A stretch of 64,000 nt of DNA from JABFRJ01 sp963847145 (lineage in GTDB: Bacteria > Pseudomonadota > Alphaproteobacteria > Rhizobiales > Hyphomicrobiaceae): contig CAWJYN010000011.1 in the NCBI GenBank assembly GCA_963847145.1, positions 1-64,000 of the forward strand, written 5' to 3'. This document shows, piece by piece, positions 49,893 to 58,880 of this stretch. Positions within the stretch are counted from its first letter, which is position 1. Every line of letters begins with the position of its first letter. The translations under genes and the position numbers were made by a program. Below the pieces are notes generated by a model. The model did not search any database. It was not told the origin of the DNA and was given only the letters and a program-made list of their open reading frames with translations.

Positions 49893-51245
49893 ATGAGCGG
49901 CTATCTGGCGCGGTTCTTCCGGAACCCGGCGACGGGGGCGGGCCAACTGCATCTGCTCAAGCCGCAGCAGGACTGGGTTCTTGGCGAACATCTTTACGCG
50001 CGCGAAATCTCTGATCCGCGCCCACCCGGCAGCTATGATGCGGTGGCCGACCTGTTGAAGGGCCGGTTTTTTGAGCAGACGTTTGATACAACTCCGGCAA
50101 GTGTCGCAGCATTTGAAGCGCTCGCCACTGGGGCCATTGCGCAGGGCTTCGTCCTAATGGACCTTATGGCCTATTCGGACCGGGTTATTCCGCCGGATGC
50201 AAAGCCGAAACCGGTCTGGCAGCAGAACATAGATCGCTACTATCTCCAGGCGCTAGCCCATACGTTCGGCGACGCCGCACCGATCGAACGGGAGGCACAA
50301 GCCGAGCCGTTGCTGCTGTATGCACAAGCGCTCCATGTCCATCGCGAAAAGAAGGCCTATGCTGCCGAGGCGTTGCCGCTCGCGCTGGCGGCGCGCGAGG
50401 CAATCGACAAACGCGGCCGAGGCCCCGGGAATTTTTACACGTGGTCGTTGCCGTGGGTTGAGGTGGCGGCGGCCGTGCACGATGAGCTTTTTCTTATTTA
50501 TGCTGATCTGAAAGAGGTTACCAAATCGTTCGCGGCGATCCGTGAGGCCTACGATCTTGCGCCCGACACCTTCCGGTCCGAAAACCTTGCTACGATGCAG
50601 TGCTTCAGCTTTCCGCAATTCCGCGAAGATGGCTTTGAGATGGCGTTTCAGTTCTCGAACGCCGGCGGGTACAAACACGTTCTCGATCATCCTGAGTACG
50701 CAGCGTTCGCCGCGCGCAGGCAAGCCGATATCTCCTTAAAGCGGCCCATCGTGCGCCGGCACGCCATGGTGGACCCTGCCTCAGCCGGTCAGATCGCCGC
50801 GGCGGAAGGCGAGATCGCGCACAAATTGCCGGCGGGATATCGCGCATTTCTCGCCACGCGCGGCCGCAGTAAAATTGCGTTTCATGTTGGTGACGACAGT
50901 GCCGCACTGAAATTCTGCGGACCCAAAGATCTTTCTATTTGGGCCGGCGTGTTGCAGCACTGGTTTGACATCACTGGCGACACGGGCGGCGCGCATTCAC
51001 GTGCATGGCGCCAAAAGTTAGGTGTCGAGCGGCGCGCGCTATTTTCCGTCGCAACGCCCTGGGACAACAGCAGTTGCGTTGTCTTGCATCTCGAAGCGGG
51101 CCCCGCCTATGGCCGCTGCTTTCTTTGGCATCACGATGAAGCCTACGATCTCGTGCCGCTGGGTGAGACGTTCGAGGCCGCGCTGATCGCTTTGGAAGCC
51201 GGCTTCGTAGCGGGTGATCCGAGAATTCGAAGCTTTTTCCGATAG
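49893..51245 (+). CDS. Hypothetical protein with a SUKH (SMI1/KNR4)-like C-terminal domain
   Basis: A 450-residue soluble protein. The N-terminal two thirds are mainly helical (MSGYLARFFRNPATGAGQLH, QALHVHREKKAYAAEALPLA) and may form repeats. The last 170 residues look like a SUKH fold: AEGEIAHKLPAGYRAFLATR, then ATPWDNSSCVVLHLEAG, GRCFLWHHDEAYDLVPLGE and FEAALIALE. SUKH domains occur in immunity proteins and in unrelated regulators. It begins 33 bases after scoB, possibly on the same transcript. No toxin gene is adjacent, so a bacterial immunity role is unsupported. Confidence 0.55.
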   Translation: MSGYLARFFRNPATGAGQLHLLKPQQDWVLGEHLYAREISDPRPPGSYDAVADLLKGRFFEQTFDTTPASVAAFEALATGAIAQGFVLMDLMAYSDRVIPPDAKPKPVWQQNIDRYYLQALAHTFGDAAPIEREAQAEPLLLYAQALHVHREKKAYAAEALPLALAAREAIDKRGRGPGNFYTWSLPWVEVAAAVHDELFLIYADLKEVTKSFAAIREAYDLAPDTFRSENLATMQCFSFPQFREDGFEMAFQFSNAGGYKHVLDHPEYAAFAARRQADISLKRPIVRRHAMVDPASAGQIAAAEGEIAHKLPAGYRAFLATRGRSKIAFHVGDDSAALKFCGPKDLSIWAGVLQHWFDITGDTGGAHSRAWRQKLGVERRALFSVATPWDNSSCVVLHLEAGPAYGRCFLWHHDEAYDLVPLGETFEAALIALEAGFVAGDPRIRSFFR

Positions 51246-51428
51246 GCGGCCGGCACCTCAGTGGACCGGAGGCTGCCCGGAAGCCGTACGTCGGGCGTGC
51301 TCGCGCTATAGCGCGGGACCGGTTAGGAGCCGAGACGTGACAGGTGTGCGCATCGCGTGGGGGAGAGTTTGCCGATAGGCGCGCGTTGTCTATTCCCACA
51401 TAGCCAGAGTTCTTGCGGGCTTGAGCCA

Positions 51429-52124
51429 TCAGTTTGAATCATCGATCAGCGGTTGCGGACGGGCGAGGCGCCGAAGCGCGGCCTTGTCGGTAATCGAGAT
51501 CTGGTTGCCGCGGACAACGACGCCGTGTTCAGAGAGGCTGACAAATGCGCGCGACAGATTTTCCGGCGCCATGCCCAAATAGGACGCAAGGGTCCGTTTC
51601 TCGATCGGCAGATCAATAGGCCCCTTCCCACCGCGTTTGCCATGCAGACGAAGGAGATAGTTGGCGAGCCGCTCCAGTCCCGAACGGAGTTTGTTGCTCT
51701 TGATGTCGCGGACGAGTTGACGGTAGCGTCCAGCAAGATCGCCGACAACGGCGCGGGCGAAGGCGGCGTCGACGTCAAATACTGTGCGGACGGCGGCGGC
51801 CGGTATCATCAAGATGCGGGCGGCATCAAGCGTGCGCGCTGATGTCAGATAAACCTCGTCGCGGACGACTGCGGCAACGATAAACGTGGCGCCGGCGTCA
51901 AGGATAGCGAGTGCGGTTTCAGCACCCTCAAGCGTGCCGTAGACTTCGACATTGCCCTCGACGACGATATGCAAAAAATCCGGTAAGTCGCCCTCGCGGA
52001 TCAACTCCATGCGCGGTGGAAAGCGTTGGAGAAATGCACCAGCGACAAGCTCTTGGAAGCGCGCCGGCGCGATGTTGGCGAACAGTGGCAGTTGCCGGAT
52101 AAGATCAATGTCTGTTGAGCGCAT
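51429..52124 (-). CDS. Crp/Fnr-family transcription regulator (no N-terminal cysteines)
   Basis: A 231-residue regulator. The cNMP-binding-type barrel (RFPPRMELIREGDLPDFLHI and VVEGNVEVYG) is followed by a long helix and a winged HTH (EKRTLASYLGMAPENLSRAF). There are no cysteines at all, so it cannot hold the FNR-type 4Fe-4S cluster, and the cAMP pocket arginine is not apparent. NO-sensing NnrR/DNR-type or other effector-sensing proteins are the closest match. The palindrome at 52168-52181 stands 44 bases upstream of the start. It is downstream of the nitrate-type ABC genes and is the likely regulator of their promoter. Confidence 0.85.
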   Translation of the reverse strand: MRSTDIDLIRQLPLFANIAPARFQELVAGAFLQRFPPRMELIREGDLPDFLHIVVEGNVEVYGTLEGAETALAILDAGATFIVAAVVRDEVYLTSARTLDAARILMIPAAAVRTVFDVDAAFARAVVGDLAGRYRQLVRDIKSNKLRSGLERLANYLLRLHGKRGGKGPIDLPIEKRTLASYLGMAPENLSRAFVSLSEHGVVVRGNQISITDKAALRRLARPQPLIDDSN

Positions 52125-52167
52125 GGAGATCGTGGATGGTTGCTGGCTGCGCACCCTCGGGCTCCGT

Positions 52168-52181
52168 TTGACAATTGTCAA
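52168..52181. promoter_or_regulatory. Perfect Fnr/Crp-type palindrome before the regulator gene
   Basis: TTGACAATTGTCAA is a perfect 14-base palindrome of the TTGAC-N4-GTCAA type, between the ABC ATPase stop (52206) and the regulator start (52124). It matches one of the sites in front of nrtA, so the regulator may control itself as well as the transporter. Confidence 0.75.
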
Positions 52182-52205
52182 TTCTTGCGGGCGTTCAACG
52201 GCACT

Positions 52206-53057
52206 TTACTCCGCGGCCTCGACAAAGCGGTGACGCTCGTAGAGAAACCGCATGACGCCTTCGCGGCAACGCAAGTATTCCGCGTTCTTGACGCACTCCA
52301 GCCGCGCGCGGGGGCGCGGCAGGTCGACTGTGAGAACGTCGCCGATACAAGCGGCGGGGCCATTGGTCATCATCACGATGCGGTCGGATAGCAGCACGGC
52401 TTCGTCGACATCATGGGTGATCATGATCACGGTGTTGCCGAGCTTGGCGTGGATCTTCATCACCTCGTCCTGCAGGTGGGCCCGGGTCAGCGCATCGAGC
52501 GCACCGAACGGTTCGTCGAGCAGGAGCACTTTGGGTTCCATAGCGAGCGCTCGGGCGATACCGACGCGCTGCTTCATGCCGCCGGATATTTCGGCCGGCC
52601 GCTTGTCCTTGGCATGCACCATCTGAACGAGATCAAGATTGGCGAGTGTCCAGGCGTGGCGCTCTTTGCGTGACTTCGTTGCGCCGAACACCTTATCGAC
52701 GCCGAGGCGTACGTTGTCATAGACGGTCAGCCAGGGCAGCAAGGAGTGGTTCTGGAAGACAACGGCGCGTTCAGGACCGGGCGAGTTCACTTCCCGGTTT
52801 TCTAGCAGCACCGCGCCAGCTGTGACTTGCGTCAGCCCGGCAATCAGGTTGAGTAACGTGGACTTGCCACAGCCGGAGTGACCGATGATGGCAACGTACT
52901 CGCCTTTGTTGATAGTGAGGTCAACGTCACGCAAGACCTGCGAAGTGGTTGTGCCGCGCGTGAATGACTTGTCGACGTGATCAATGCGGAGGAATGCGCG
53001 GCCATGCTCTAGCTTCGCTTGTGTCGTGTGGTCTTTGGGATCGATACGGGCGATCAT
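52206..53057 (-). CDS. nrtD: Nitrate-type ABC transporter ATPase
   Basis: A 283-residue ABC ATPase. Walker A GHSGCGKST, Q-loop FQNHSLLPW, signature EISGGMKQRVGIARAL and Walker B VLLLDEPFGALDALTR are all present, with the switch His in MITHDVDEAV. The TauB/NrtD/SsuB-like SLLPWLTVYDNV and the neighbouring NrtA and NrtB proteins assign it to nitrate/nitrite import. The CmpC-type binding-protein fusion is absent, so this is the short NrtD type. The ATG at 53057 lies 11 bases after the permease stop. Confidence 0.9.
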   Translation of the reverse strand: MIARIDPKDHTTQAKLEHGRAFLRIDHVDKSFTRGTTTSQVLRDVDLTINKGEYVAIIGHSGCGKSTLLNLIAGLTQVTAGAVLLENREVNSPGPERAVVFQNHSLLPWLTVYDNVRLGVDKVFGATKSRKERHAWTLANLDLVQMVHAKDKRPAEISGGMKQRVGIARALAMEPKVLLLDEPFGALDALTRAHLQDEVMKIHAKLGNTVIMITHDVDEAVLLSDRIVMMTNGPAACIGDVLTVDLPRPRARLECVKNAEYLRCREGVMRFLYERHRFVEAAE

Positions 53058-53068
53058 GTGAAAGTCCC

Positions 53069-53980
53069 TCAAGCTGTTGCGGCGCCGCGGGTCGCAAGAT
53101 CGCCAACGAAGGCAACGATACGATCCAGGATGAAGCCGACCACGCCAATGTAGGCGAGGGCGACGACGATGTCGGAGAGACGCGATGAGTTCCACGCGTC
53201 CCAGATGAAGAAGCCGATGCCGACGCCGCCGGTCAGCATTTCGGCCGCCACGATGGCCAGCCACGACAATCCGATGCCGATGCGCAATCCGGTGAAGATG
53301 TAAGGCGCGGCGGATGGGATCATGATGCGCCAGAAAAATTCGAGCTGGCTCAGCCGCAATACGGCGGCGACGTTGCGATAGTCCTGCGGGATATTGCGAA
53401 TGCCAACCGCTGTGTTGATGATGATCGGCCAGACGGCGGTAATGAAGATTACGAAGATGGCCGAGGGTGCACTATCGCGAAACGCCGCAAGCGATAGTGG
53501 GAGCCATGCCAATGGCGGCACGGTCCGCAGCACCTGAAAGATCGGATCGAGACCGCGCATGGCCCAGACACTTTGGCCGACAACCGCACCGAGCAGGACG
53601 CCGACAGCGGCAGCGATGCCGAAGCCAATGGCAACGCGCTCCAGGCTGGTGAGTACCCGCCAGCCCAGACCAATATCCTGCGTACCGTTCACAAAGAACG
53701 GGGAGATGATCAGATCCTTGGCCTCCAGCCAGATCTTTGATGGCGGCGGCAAGGCTGACTTGGGTCCGCCACAGGCGAGTTCCCAGACCAGAAACATCAA
53801 TGCAAGGACCACCAGCGGCGGCACAACCGCCGCGACGGCGCTGCTCAGCTTCTGCTTCACGCGCCAATTGGGTGCTGCCTTTTGCGGGAGTGCGACAACA
53901 GGGGCGCGAGTTTGGACCACAACCTTCGGGGTTGGTTCAGTGTGTTGGAAGGCTTCGGGTTTAATGAGAACGGCTGTCAT
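53069..53980 (-). CDS. nrtB: Nitrate-type ABC transporter permease
   Basis: A 303-residue permease of the NitT/TauT family. It has a polar 50-residue N-terminus, about six hydrophobic segments and the permease signature ending in EFFWRIMIPSAAPYIFTGLR, including the EAA-like loop, then GIGFFIWDAWNSSRLSDIVV. It forms the membrane channel of the nrtA-nrtB-nrtD transporter. The start at 53980 is 35 bases after the nrtA stop, which supports one transcript. Confidence 0.9.
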   Translation of the reverse strand: MTAVLIKPEAFQHTEPTPKVVVQTRAPVVALPQKAAPNWRVKQKLSSAVAAVVPPLVVLALMFLVWELACGGPKSALPPPSKIWLEAKDLIISPFFVNGTQDIGLGWRVLTSLERVAIGFGIAAAVGVLLGAVVGQSVWAMRGLDPIFQVLRTVPPLAWLPLSLAAFRDSAPSAIFVIFITAVWPIIINTAVGIRNIPQDYRNVAAVLRLSQLEFFWRIMIPSAAPYIFTGLRIGIGLSWLAIVAAEMLTGGVGIGFFIWDAWNSSRLSDIVVALAYIGVVGFILDRIVAFVGDLATRGAATA

Positions 53981-54015
53981 GCGGCACTCCAAGCTCGTGA
54001 GGCGGACCGGCCGTG

Positions 54016-55341
54016 TTAGACAGCGGCGCGCTTGATGGAGAGGGACTTCAAGTAAGCAACCGGATCGGCGGGATCGAAAATTTTGCCGTCGAAGAATTTT
54101 TCGATGCCGCGGCTGTCGCCTGCCGGCACGCCGGTGACGCCAAGCGCTTTGGCGGCTTCAAGCCATAGATCAGAGCGGTTTGTTTTTGCGACCAGTGCCT
54201 TGATGTCGAGGTCAGGCGCGAGCTTGCCCCACCGCACATTTTCGGTGACGAACCACGTGTCGAGGCTCTTCCAGGGATACGATACAGCGCCACCGTCGCC
54301 CCAAAACTTCATGCCGAGTTTGGTGCCTTTTTCGACACGGCCACGGCCATAGTTGATGTCGCCTTTGAGGCGGCCGATAATGTCTGGCACGGGTACGTTG
54401 AACCACTGACGACGGCCGATGATCTCCGCCATTTCGTCCTTGTTTTCTGGCTTTTCGCACCACTGCTGTGCTTCCATTACCGCCATAAGGAGGGCTTGGG
54501 TGGCCTTCGGGTTGGCATCGACCCAGTCGGCACGCATGCCAAGCACTTTTTCAGGATGCTTGAACCAAAGTTCTCCAGTGGTGGCGGCGGTAAAACCGAT
54601 GTCCTGGTTGACGAGTTGCTCGTTCCACGGCTCGCCGACGCAGAATGCATCCATGGTGCCGACCTTCATGTTGGCGACCATCTGCGGGGGCGGCACAACG
54701 ATGGTGGAGACGTCCTTGTCGGGATCAATGCCACCGGCAGCCAGCCAATAGCGCATCCAAAGATCGTGGGTACCGCCGGGGAATGTCACGGCGACTTTGA
54801 CCTCTTTGCCCGATGCAGCTTTTTTCGCGAATGCTTCTTTCAAGGCAGAGCTGTCGGTGCCAACTTTGAGGTCTTTGTATTCGTTGGACACCGAGATACC
54901 CTGGCAATCCTCGTTGAGGTTGAGCAGGGTATACATCGGCAGTGGCTGACCGTTCTGCATGACCTTGCCGGTCGCATAGAGATGCGTTTTTGGACGCAGG
55001 ATGTGGCCGCCATCGATGCCATTAGCTTTGGTGCCGAGCGCCATGTTGTCGCGCGTCGCGCCCCAGGATGCTTGCTTGGCGATGTCCATATCGGGGAGGC
55101 CATGATTGGCGAAGTAGCCCTTTTCCTTGGCGATCACCAGTGGCGCGGCATCCGTGAGCGCAATGTAACCGAGTTTGGTGCCCTTCACTTCCGGTCCGGG
55201 ACCTTGCGCAAATGCACCGCCTGGAAATGCTGCGCGTGCGGCCGTTATCAACGCGGCAGTGCTGAGCGCTGCGGATGAGTGCTTGAGCAATGTGCGGCGA
55301 TTGAGATTGGTGGGCGATGAGGTCTGCTTTGCGTCAGTCAT
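54016..55341 (-). CDS. nrtA: Nitrate-type ABC transporter substrate-binding protein
   Basis: A 441-residue periplasmic or lipid-linked binding protein. A twin-arginine-like signal (NRRTLLKHSSAALSTAALIT) leads to the NrtA/CmpA body: LGYIALTDAAPLVIAKEKGY, HLYATGKVMQNGQPLPMYTL, GTMDAFCVGEPWNEQLVNQD and IGRRQWFNVP. The order of these segments is that of nitrate- and nitrite-binding NrtA/NasF proteins; bicarbonate-binding CmpA is the nearest alternative. It is the first gene of the operon. Three Fnr-type palindromes lie within 185 bases upstream. Confidence 0.92.
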   Translation of the reverse strand: MTDAKQTSSPTNLNRRTLLKHSSAALSTAALITAARAAFPGGAFAQGPGPEVKGTKLGYIALTDAAPLVIAKEKGYFANHGLPDMDIAKQASWGATRDNMALGTKANGIDGGHILRPKTHLYATGKVMQNGQPLPMYTLLNLNEDCQGISVSNEYKDLKVGTDSSALKEAFAKKAASGKEVKVAVTFPGGTHDLWMRYWLAAGGIDPDKDVSTIVVPPPQMVANMKVGTMDAFCVGEPWNEQLVNQDIGFTAATTGELWFKHPEKVLGMRADWVDANPKATQALLMAVMEAQQWCEKPENKDEMAEIIGRRQWFNVPVPDIIGRLKGDINYGRGRVEKGTKLGMKFWGDGGAVSYPWKSLDTWFVTENVRWGKLAPDLDIKALVAKTNRSDLWLEAAKALGVTGVPAGDSRGIEKFFDGKIFDPADPVAYLKSLSIKRAAV

Positions 55342-55418
55342 TCGTAATCCCCCTTCGGCGCTTCATTGCGCCCGGAGTGACCGGCGACCGCCTGAAGCCG
55401 GGTGAGGGCTTCTTTTTA

Positions 55419-55438
55419 GAATTGATAAAAATCAATTC
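55419..55438. promoter_or_regulatory. Fnr-type site 1 upstream of nrtA
   Basis: The 20-base perfect palindrome GAATTGATAAAAATCAATTC contains the consensus FNR/NnrR core TTGAT-N4-ATCAA at 55422-55435. Its centre is about 87 bases from the nrtA start codon. It is the best candidate for transcription activation by the Crp/Fnr protein encoded at the end of the operon. Confidence 0.85.
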
Positions 55439-55442
55439 TACG

Positions 55443-55456
55443 TTGACGAACGTCAA
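55443..55456. promoter_or_regulatory. Fnr-type site 2 upstream of nrtA
   Basis: TTGACGAACGTCAA is a perfect 14-base palindrome centred 21 bases from site 1, two helix turns. The TTGAC-N4-GTCAA half-sites equal those before the regulator gene itself (52168-52181). Confidence 0.8.
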
Positions 55457-55509
55457 TCAGTCAAAGGGGAGATATCAAGAAACATGCCAAGTTTTTATGG
55501 ATAGTTTAA

Positions 55510-55523
55510 TTGATATTTATCAA
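55510..55523. promoter_or_regulatory. Fnr-type site 3 upstream of nrtA
   Basis: TTGATATTTATCAA, extended by A on the left and T on the right, is a third perfect TTGAT-N4-ATCAA palindrome. It lies in an AT-rich stretch, about 175 bases from the nrtA start and 104 bases from the stop of the upstream amidohydrolase gene. Confidence 0.8.
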
Positions 55524-55626
55524 TGTATTGTGGCGCAATGGCTGTGCTGCCATTAGCGCGCGGCCTGCAAAAATAGCAGGCAGGGTGCCGGGAAATTGTG
55601 CGGTGCGATGGCTTTCGTCGTCGCGC

Positions 55627-56826
55627 CTAAACCGCTGCTGGGAGTTCCCGTTTCACCAGTTCGACCCAATAGCCGACGCCGAGCGGGATGATGGCGTCGT
55701 TGAAGTCGTAGTGGGGTGTGTGAACCTGGTTGATGGTGCCGTCGGGGGCGACGCCGTTGCCGATGAACATGAAGGCACCGGGCCGTTCGGCAAGCATGTA
55801 AGAGAAGTCTTCGCCAGCGGTGACGGCGCTCGCGCGTGCGTTGACGGCTGCAGCGCCAGCGACGGCTGTTGCTGCGGCGGTTGCAACGCCGGTTTGGGTG
55901 TCATGATTGATCAGCGGCACGGCCATCCAATGAAAGTGCACATTTGCGCTGGCGCCGTGTAGGACCGCACATTGCTCTGCCAGCGTGCGCATGCGCGTTT
56001 CGACCACGCTTTTGATCTTGGGGTCGAAGTACCGCATCGTACCACTGATGACGATCTCGGCTGGCATGACGTTGGTTGCGTCCTCGGAGCCTCCGGCGAT
56101 GTGGCCCACCGTGATGACGGCGGAATCGAACGCCGACATATTGCGCGTCATGATCGTCTGGAGGCCAAGCACGTAGTGGGCCTGCACGAGTGACAGATCG
56201 ACCGAGTGATGGGGCATGCCGCCGTGGCCGCCGGTGCCGGTGAAGCGCACGCGCCAACTGCCGCCACCGGCCATCAGCGGACCCTTGGTGGTGGCGAAGC
56301 TGCCGACTGGCAAGCCGGGCATGTTGTGCAAGCCGTAGACTGCATCGCAGGGGAATCGTTTGAAGAGGCCGTCGGCCAGCATGGCCTCGGCACCGCCTCG
56401 GCCTTCTTCGGCGGGTTGAAAGATCAAATGCACGGTGCCGCTGAAGTCGGGGTTTTCAGCAAGATGGCGAGCCGCCCCCAGCAGCATAGTGGTATGCCCG
56501 TCGTGGCCGCAGGCGTGCATGCGGCCGGGCGCGGTGGAGGCGTGGGCGAGATTGGTCTGCTCGATGATTGCGAGGGCGTCCATGTCAGCGCGCAGGCCGA
56601 TAGCGCGGGTGCCGGGCCGCTTGCCTTTGATGGTACCGATGACGCCGAGCTTGCCCACGCCTTCGGTTGTCTCGATGCCCCAGGCACGCAATCTTGCCGC
56701 GACGAGTGCGGCCGTTCGGTGCTCTTCAAAGCCGAGCTCGGGGTGAGAGTGAATGTCGTGGCGGATGGCGATCAGCTCGTCCAAGTGATCGCGGATGCCG
56801 AGGGTGCTTGCGGTGAGAGACGACAT
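55627..56826 (-). CDS. M20-family amidohydrolase (hippurate hydrolase type)
   Basis: A 399-residue metallopeptidase-family enzyme. Signatures are HDIHSHPELGFEEHRTAALV near the N-terminus, GLRADMDALAI with a metal-ligand Asp, MHACGHDGHTTMLLGAARHL with the metal-binding His/Asp region, and FQPAEEGRGGAEAML with the catalytic Glu. It would deacylate N-acyl amino acids or similar amides. The ATG at 56826 gives the family start and is divergent from the dipeptide operon, suggesting that peptide or amide catabolism is shared. Confidence 0.88.
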   Translation of the reverse strand: MSSLTASTLGIRDHLDELIAIRHDIHSHPELGFEEHRTAALVAARLRAWGIETTEGVGKLGVIGTIKGKRPGTRAIGLRADMDALAIIEQTNLAHASTAPGRMHACGHDGHTTMLLGAARHLAENPDFSGTVHLIFQPAEEGRGGAEAMLADGLFKRFPCDAVYGLHNMPGLPVGSFATTKGPLMAGGGSWRVRFTGTGGHGGMPHHSVDLSLVQAHYVLGLQTIMTRNMSAFDSAVITVGHIAGGSEDATNVMPAEIVISGTMRYFDPKIKSVVETRMRTLAEQCAVLHGASANVHFHWMAVPLINHDTQTGVATAAATAVAGAAAVNARASAVTAGEDFSYMLAERPGAFMFIGNGVAPDGTINQVHTPHYDFNDAIIPLGVGYWVELVKRELPAAV

Positions 56827-56993
56827 CGGGGAACCTTGGGTGCGCGGGGGAGCTGCAATATCTTGGCTGAACCGGGGTGTGGGGAGCAAGAAGGTTCCGT
56901 ACGGCCGTTGAACATCGATTGACAACCCGCGGCGGTCCCTGGACTGTTCCGTCCAAGGGCGGACGTAGATCCGCAGACCCAGGGAGCACGACC

Positions 56994-58793
56994 ATGACCA
57001 ACGCCACCGAGAAAAAACTGCGCCGGATGATCGATGCTGTGGCCGATGGCCGGGTCTCACGGCGCTCGTTTATCCAAAAGTTGGTCGCGCTTGGATTGTC
57101 GGCGCCGATGGCGTCGCAGATGTTGATGCATGCCGGCGTGGCGCAGGCACAAGGGGCGCACAAGTACCTGCCAACCAAGCGCGGCGGTGGCGGTGCAATA
57201 AAGCTGCTGTGGTGGCAGGGGCCGACGTTGTTGAACCCGCACTTCGCTGTCGGTTCGAAGGACCAAGACAGCTCACGAATTTTCTACGAGCCGCTCGCCA
57301 GCTGGGACGAAGATGGCAACATCGTTGCGGTGCTGGCAGCCGAAATCCCTACCAAAGAGAACGGCGGACTCGCGCCAGACGGCAAGTCGGTTACCTGGAA
57401 GCTGAAGCAGGGCGTGAAGTGGCACGACGGCAAGCCGTTCACCGCCGACGACGTGGTGTTCAACTGGGAATATGCCAAGGACCCGGCGACGGCGGCGGTA
57501 ACAGCGGGCAGCTACAAGGATGTGATCGTTGAAAAGATCGACACGCACACCGTCAAGATCACGTTCAAGAATCCGACGCCGTTCTGGGCCACCGCTTTTG
57601 TCGGCTACTCTGGCATGCTGCTTCCAAAACACCATTTTGCTGAGTTCAGCGGCGGCAAGTCGCGCGAAGCGCCCGCCAACCTGAAGCCAGTCGGTACCGG
57701 GCCCTATAAGTTCGTCGACTTCAAACCTGGCGATCTGGTCAAAGGCGAGATCAACACGGACTATCACATCGCCAACATGCCGCATTTCGATACCGTCGAG
57801 GTGAAGGGTGGCGGCGACGCTGTCTCAGCCGCGCGCTCGGTTATTCAAAGCGGCGAGTTCGATTTTGCCTGGAACATGCAGGTCGAGGACGAAATCCTGC
57901 TCAAGATGGAGCAGGGCGGCAAGGGCAAGACTGTGCTCGTGGCCGGCGGCAATATCGAGCATATTGGTATCAATTTTGCTGATCCCTGGACCGAGATCGA
58001 CGGCGAGCGCGCAAGCCTCAAATCAAAGCATCCGACACTCAACGATAAAGCCGTGCGGCAGGCGCTTAGCTTGCTGGTTGATCGCGGTTCGGTCGAAAAG
58101 TTCATTTATGGGCGCACGGGGCAAGCGACGGCCAATTTCGTAAATAACCCTGAGCGTCACCGCTCGAAGAACACCAAGTTCGAGTTCAACGTCGACAAGG
58201 CGAACGAAATCCTCGACAAGGCCGGGTGGCTGAAGGGTGCTGATGGCATCCGGGCTAAGGACGGCAGGAAGCTGAAGTTCGTGTTCCAAACGTCGATCAA
58301 TGCCCCGCGGCAAAAGACCCAAGCGATCGTCAAGCAGGCCTGTCAGAAGGCCGGGATCGACCTCGAACTCAAATCGGTCGTCGCTTCGGTGTACTTCTCG
58401 TCGGACGTCGCGAACCCCGACACCTACACGAAGTTTTATTGCGACCTGCAGATGTTTACGACATCGATGGGGCAGCCGGACGCGGAGTTGTTCCTCCAGC
58501 AGTTTCTCACGGCTGAATGCTCGACGAAGGACAACAAATGGCAGGGGCGCAACTTCACGCGGTATCGCAATCCCGACTATGACAAGTTGCACGCCTCGGC
58601 TGTCGCTGAACTCGACCCGGTGAAGCGGGCCGCAATTTTGATCAAGTGCAATGACATGGCTGTTGAAGACGTGGTGGTTGTCCCCATTGTGTACCGCCCC
58701 GGCGCTCACGCCATGTCGCTGCGGCTCAAAGGTCAGGCGACCGGTTGGGACACCACGCTGGCTTTCCTGAACGCTTGGTATCGCGAGGCGTGA
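56994..58793 (+). CDS. Peptide/nickel-type ABC transporter substrate-binding protein
   Basis: A 599-residue solute-binding protein family 5 member. The N-terminus has a twin-arginine-type signal (SRRSFIQKLVALGLSAPMAS). The body shows WKLKQGVKWHDGKPFTADDV and FNWEYAKDPATA, ILDKAGWLKGADGIRAKDGR and a C-terminal VVVPIVYRPGAHAMSLRL, all typical of DppA/OppA-like proteins. The start ATG at 56994 follows AGGGAG. It starts a five-gene rightward operon encoding a complete dipeptide-type transporter. Confidence 0.92.
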   Translation: MTNATEKKLRRMIDAVADGRVSRRSFIQKLVALGLSAPMASQMLMHAGVAQAQGAHKYLPTKRGGGGAIKLLWWQGPTLLNPHFAVGSKDQDSSRIFYEPLASWDEDGNIVAVLAAEIPTKENGGLAPDGKSVTWKLKQGVKWHDGKPFTADDVVFNWEYAKDPATAAVTAGSYKDVIVEKIDTHTVKITFKNPTPFWATAFVGYSGMLLPKHHFAEFSGGKSREAPANLKPVGTGPYKFVDFKPGDLVKGEINTDYHIANMPHFDTVEVKGGGDAVSAARSVIQSGEFDFAWNMQVEDEILLKMEQGGKGKTVLVAGGNIEHIGINFADPWTEIDGERASLKSKHPTLNDKAVRQALSLLVDRGSVEKFIYGRTGQATANFVNNPERHRSKNTKFEFNVDKANEILDKAGWLKGADGIRAKDGRKLKFVFQTSINAPRQKTQAIVKQACQKAGIDLELKSVVASVYFSSDVANPDTYTKFYCDLQMFTTSMGQPDAELFLQQFLTAECSTKDNKWQGRNFTRYRNPDYDKLHASAVAELDPVKRAAILIKCNDMAVEDVVVVPIVYRPGAHAMSLRLKGQATGWDTTLAFLNAWYREA

Positions 58794-58880
58794 CCGCTCT
58801 AAAACTGCGGCTGCGGGAAAGCGGGCATAAGTCCCGCGTTCACAGCTTGAGGGCTTGAATACCAAGGCAGTCGGGGGACG

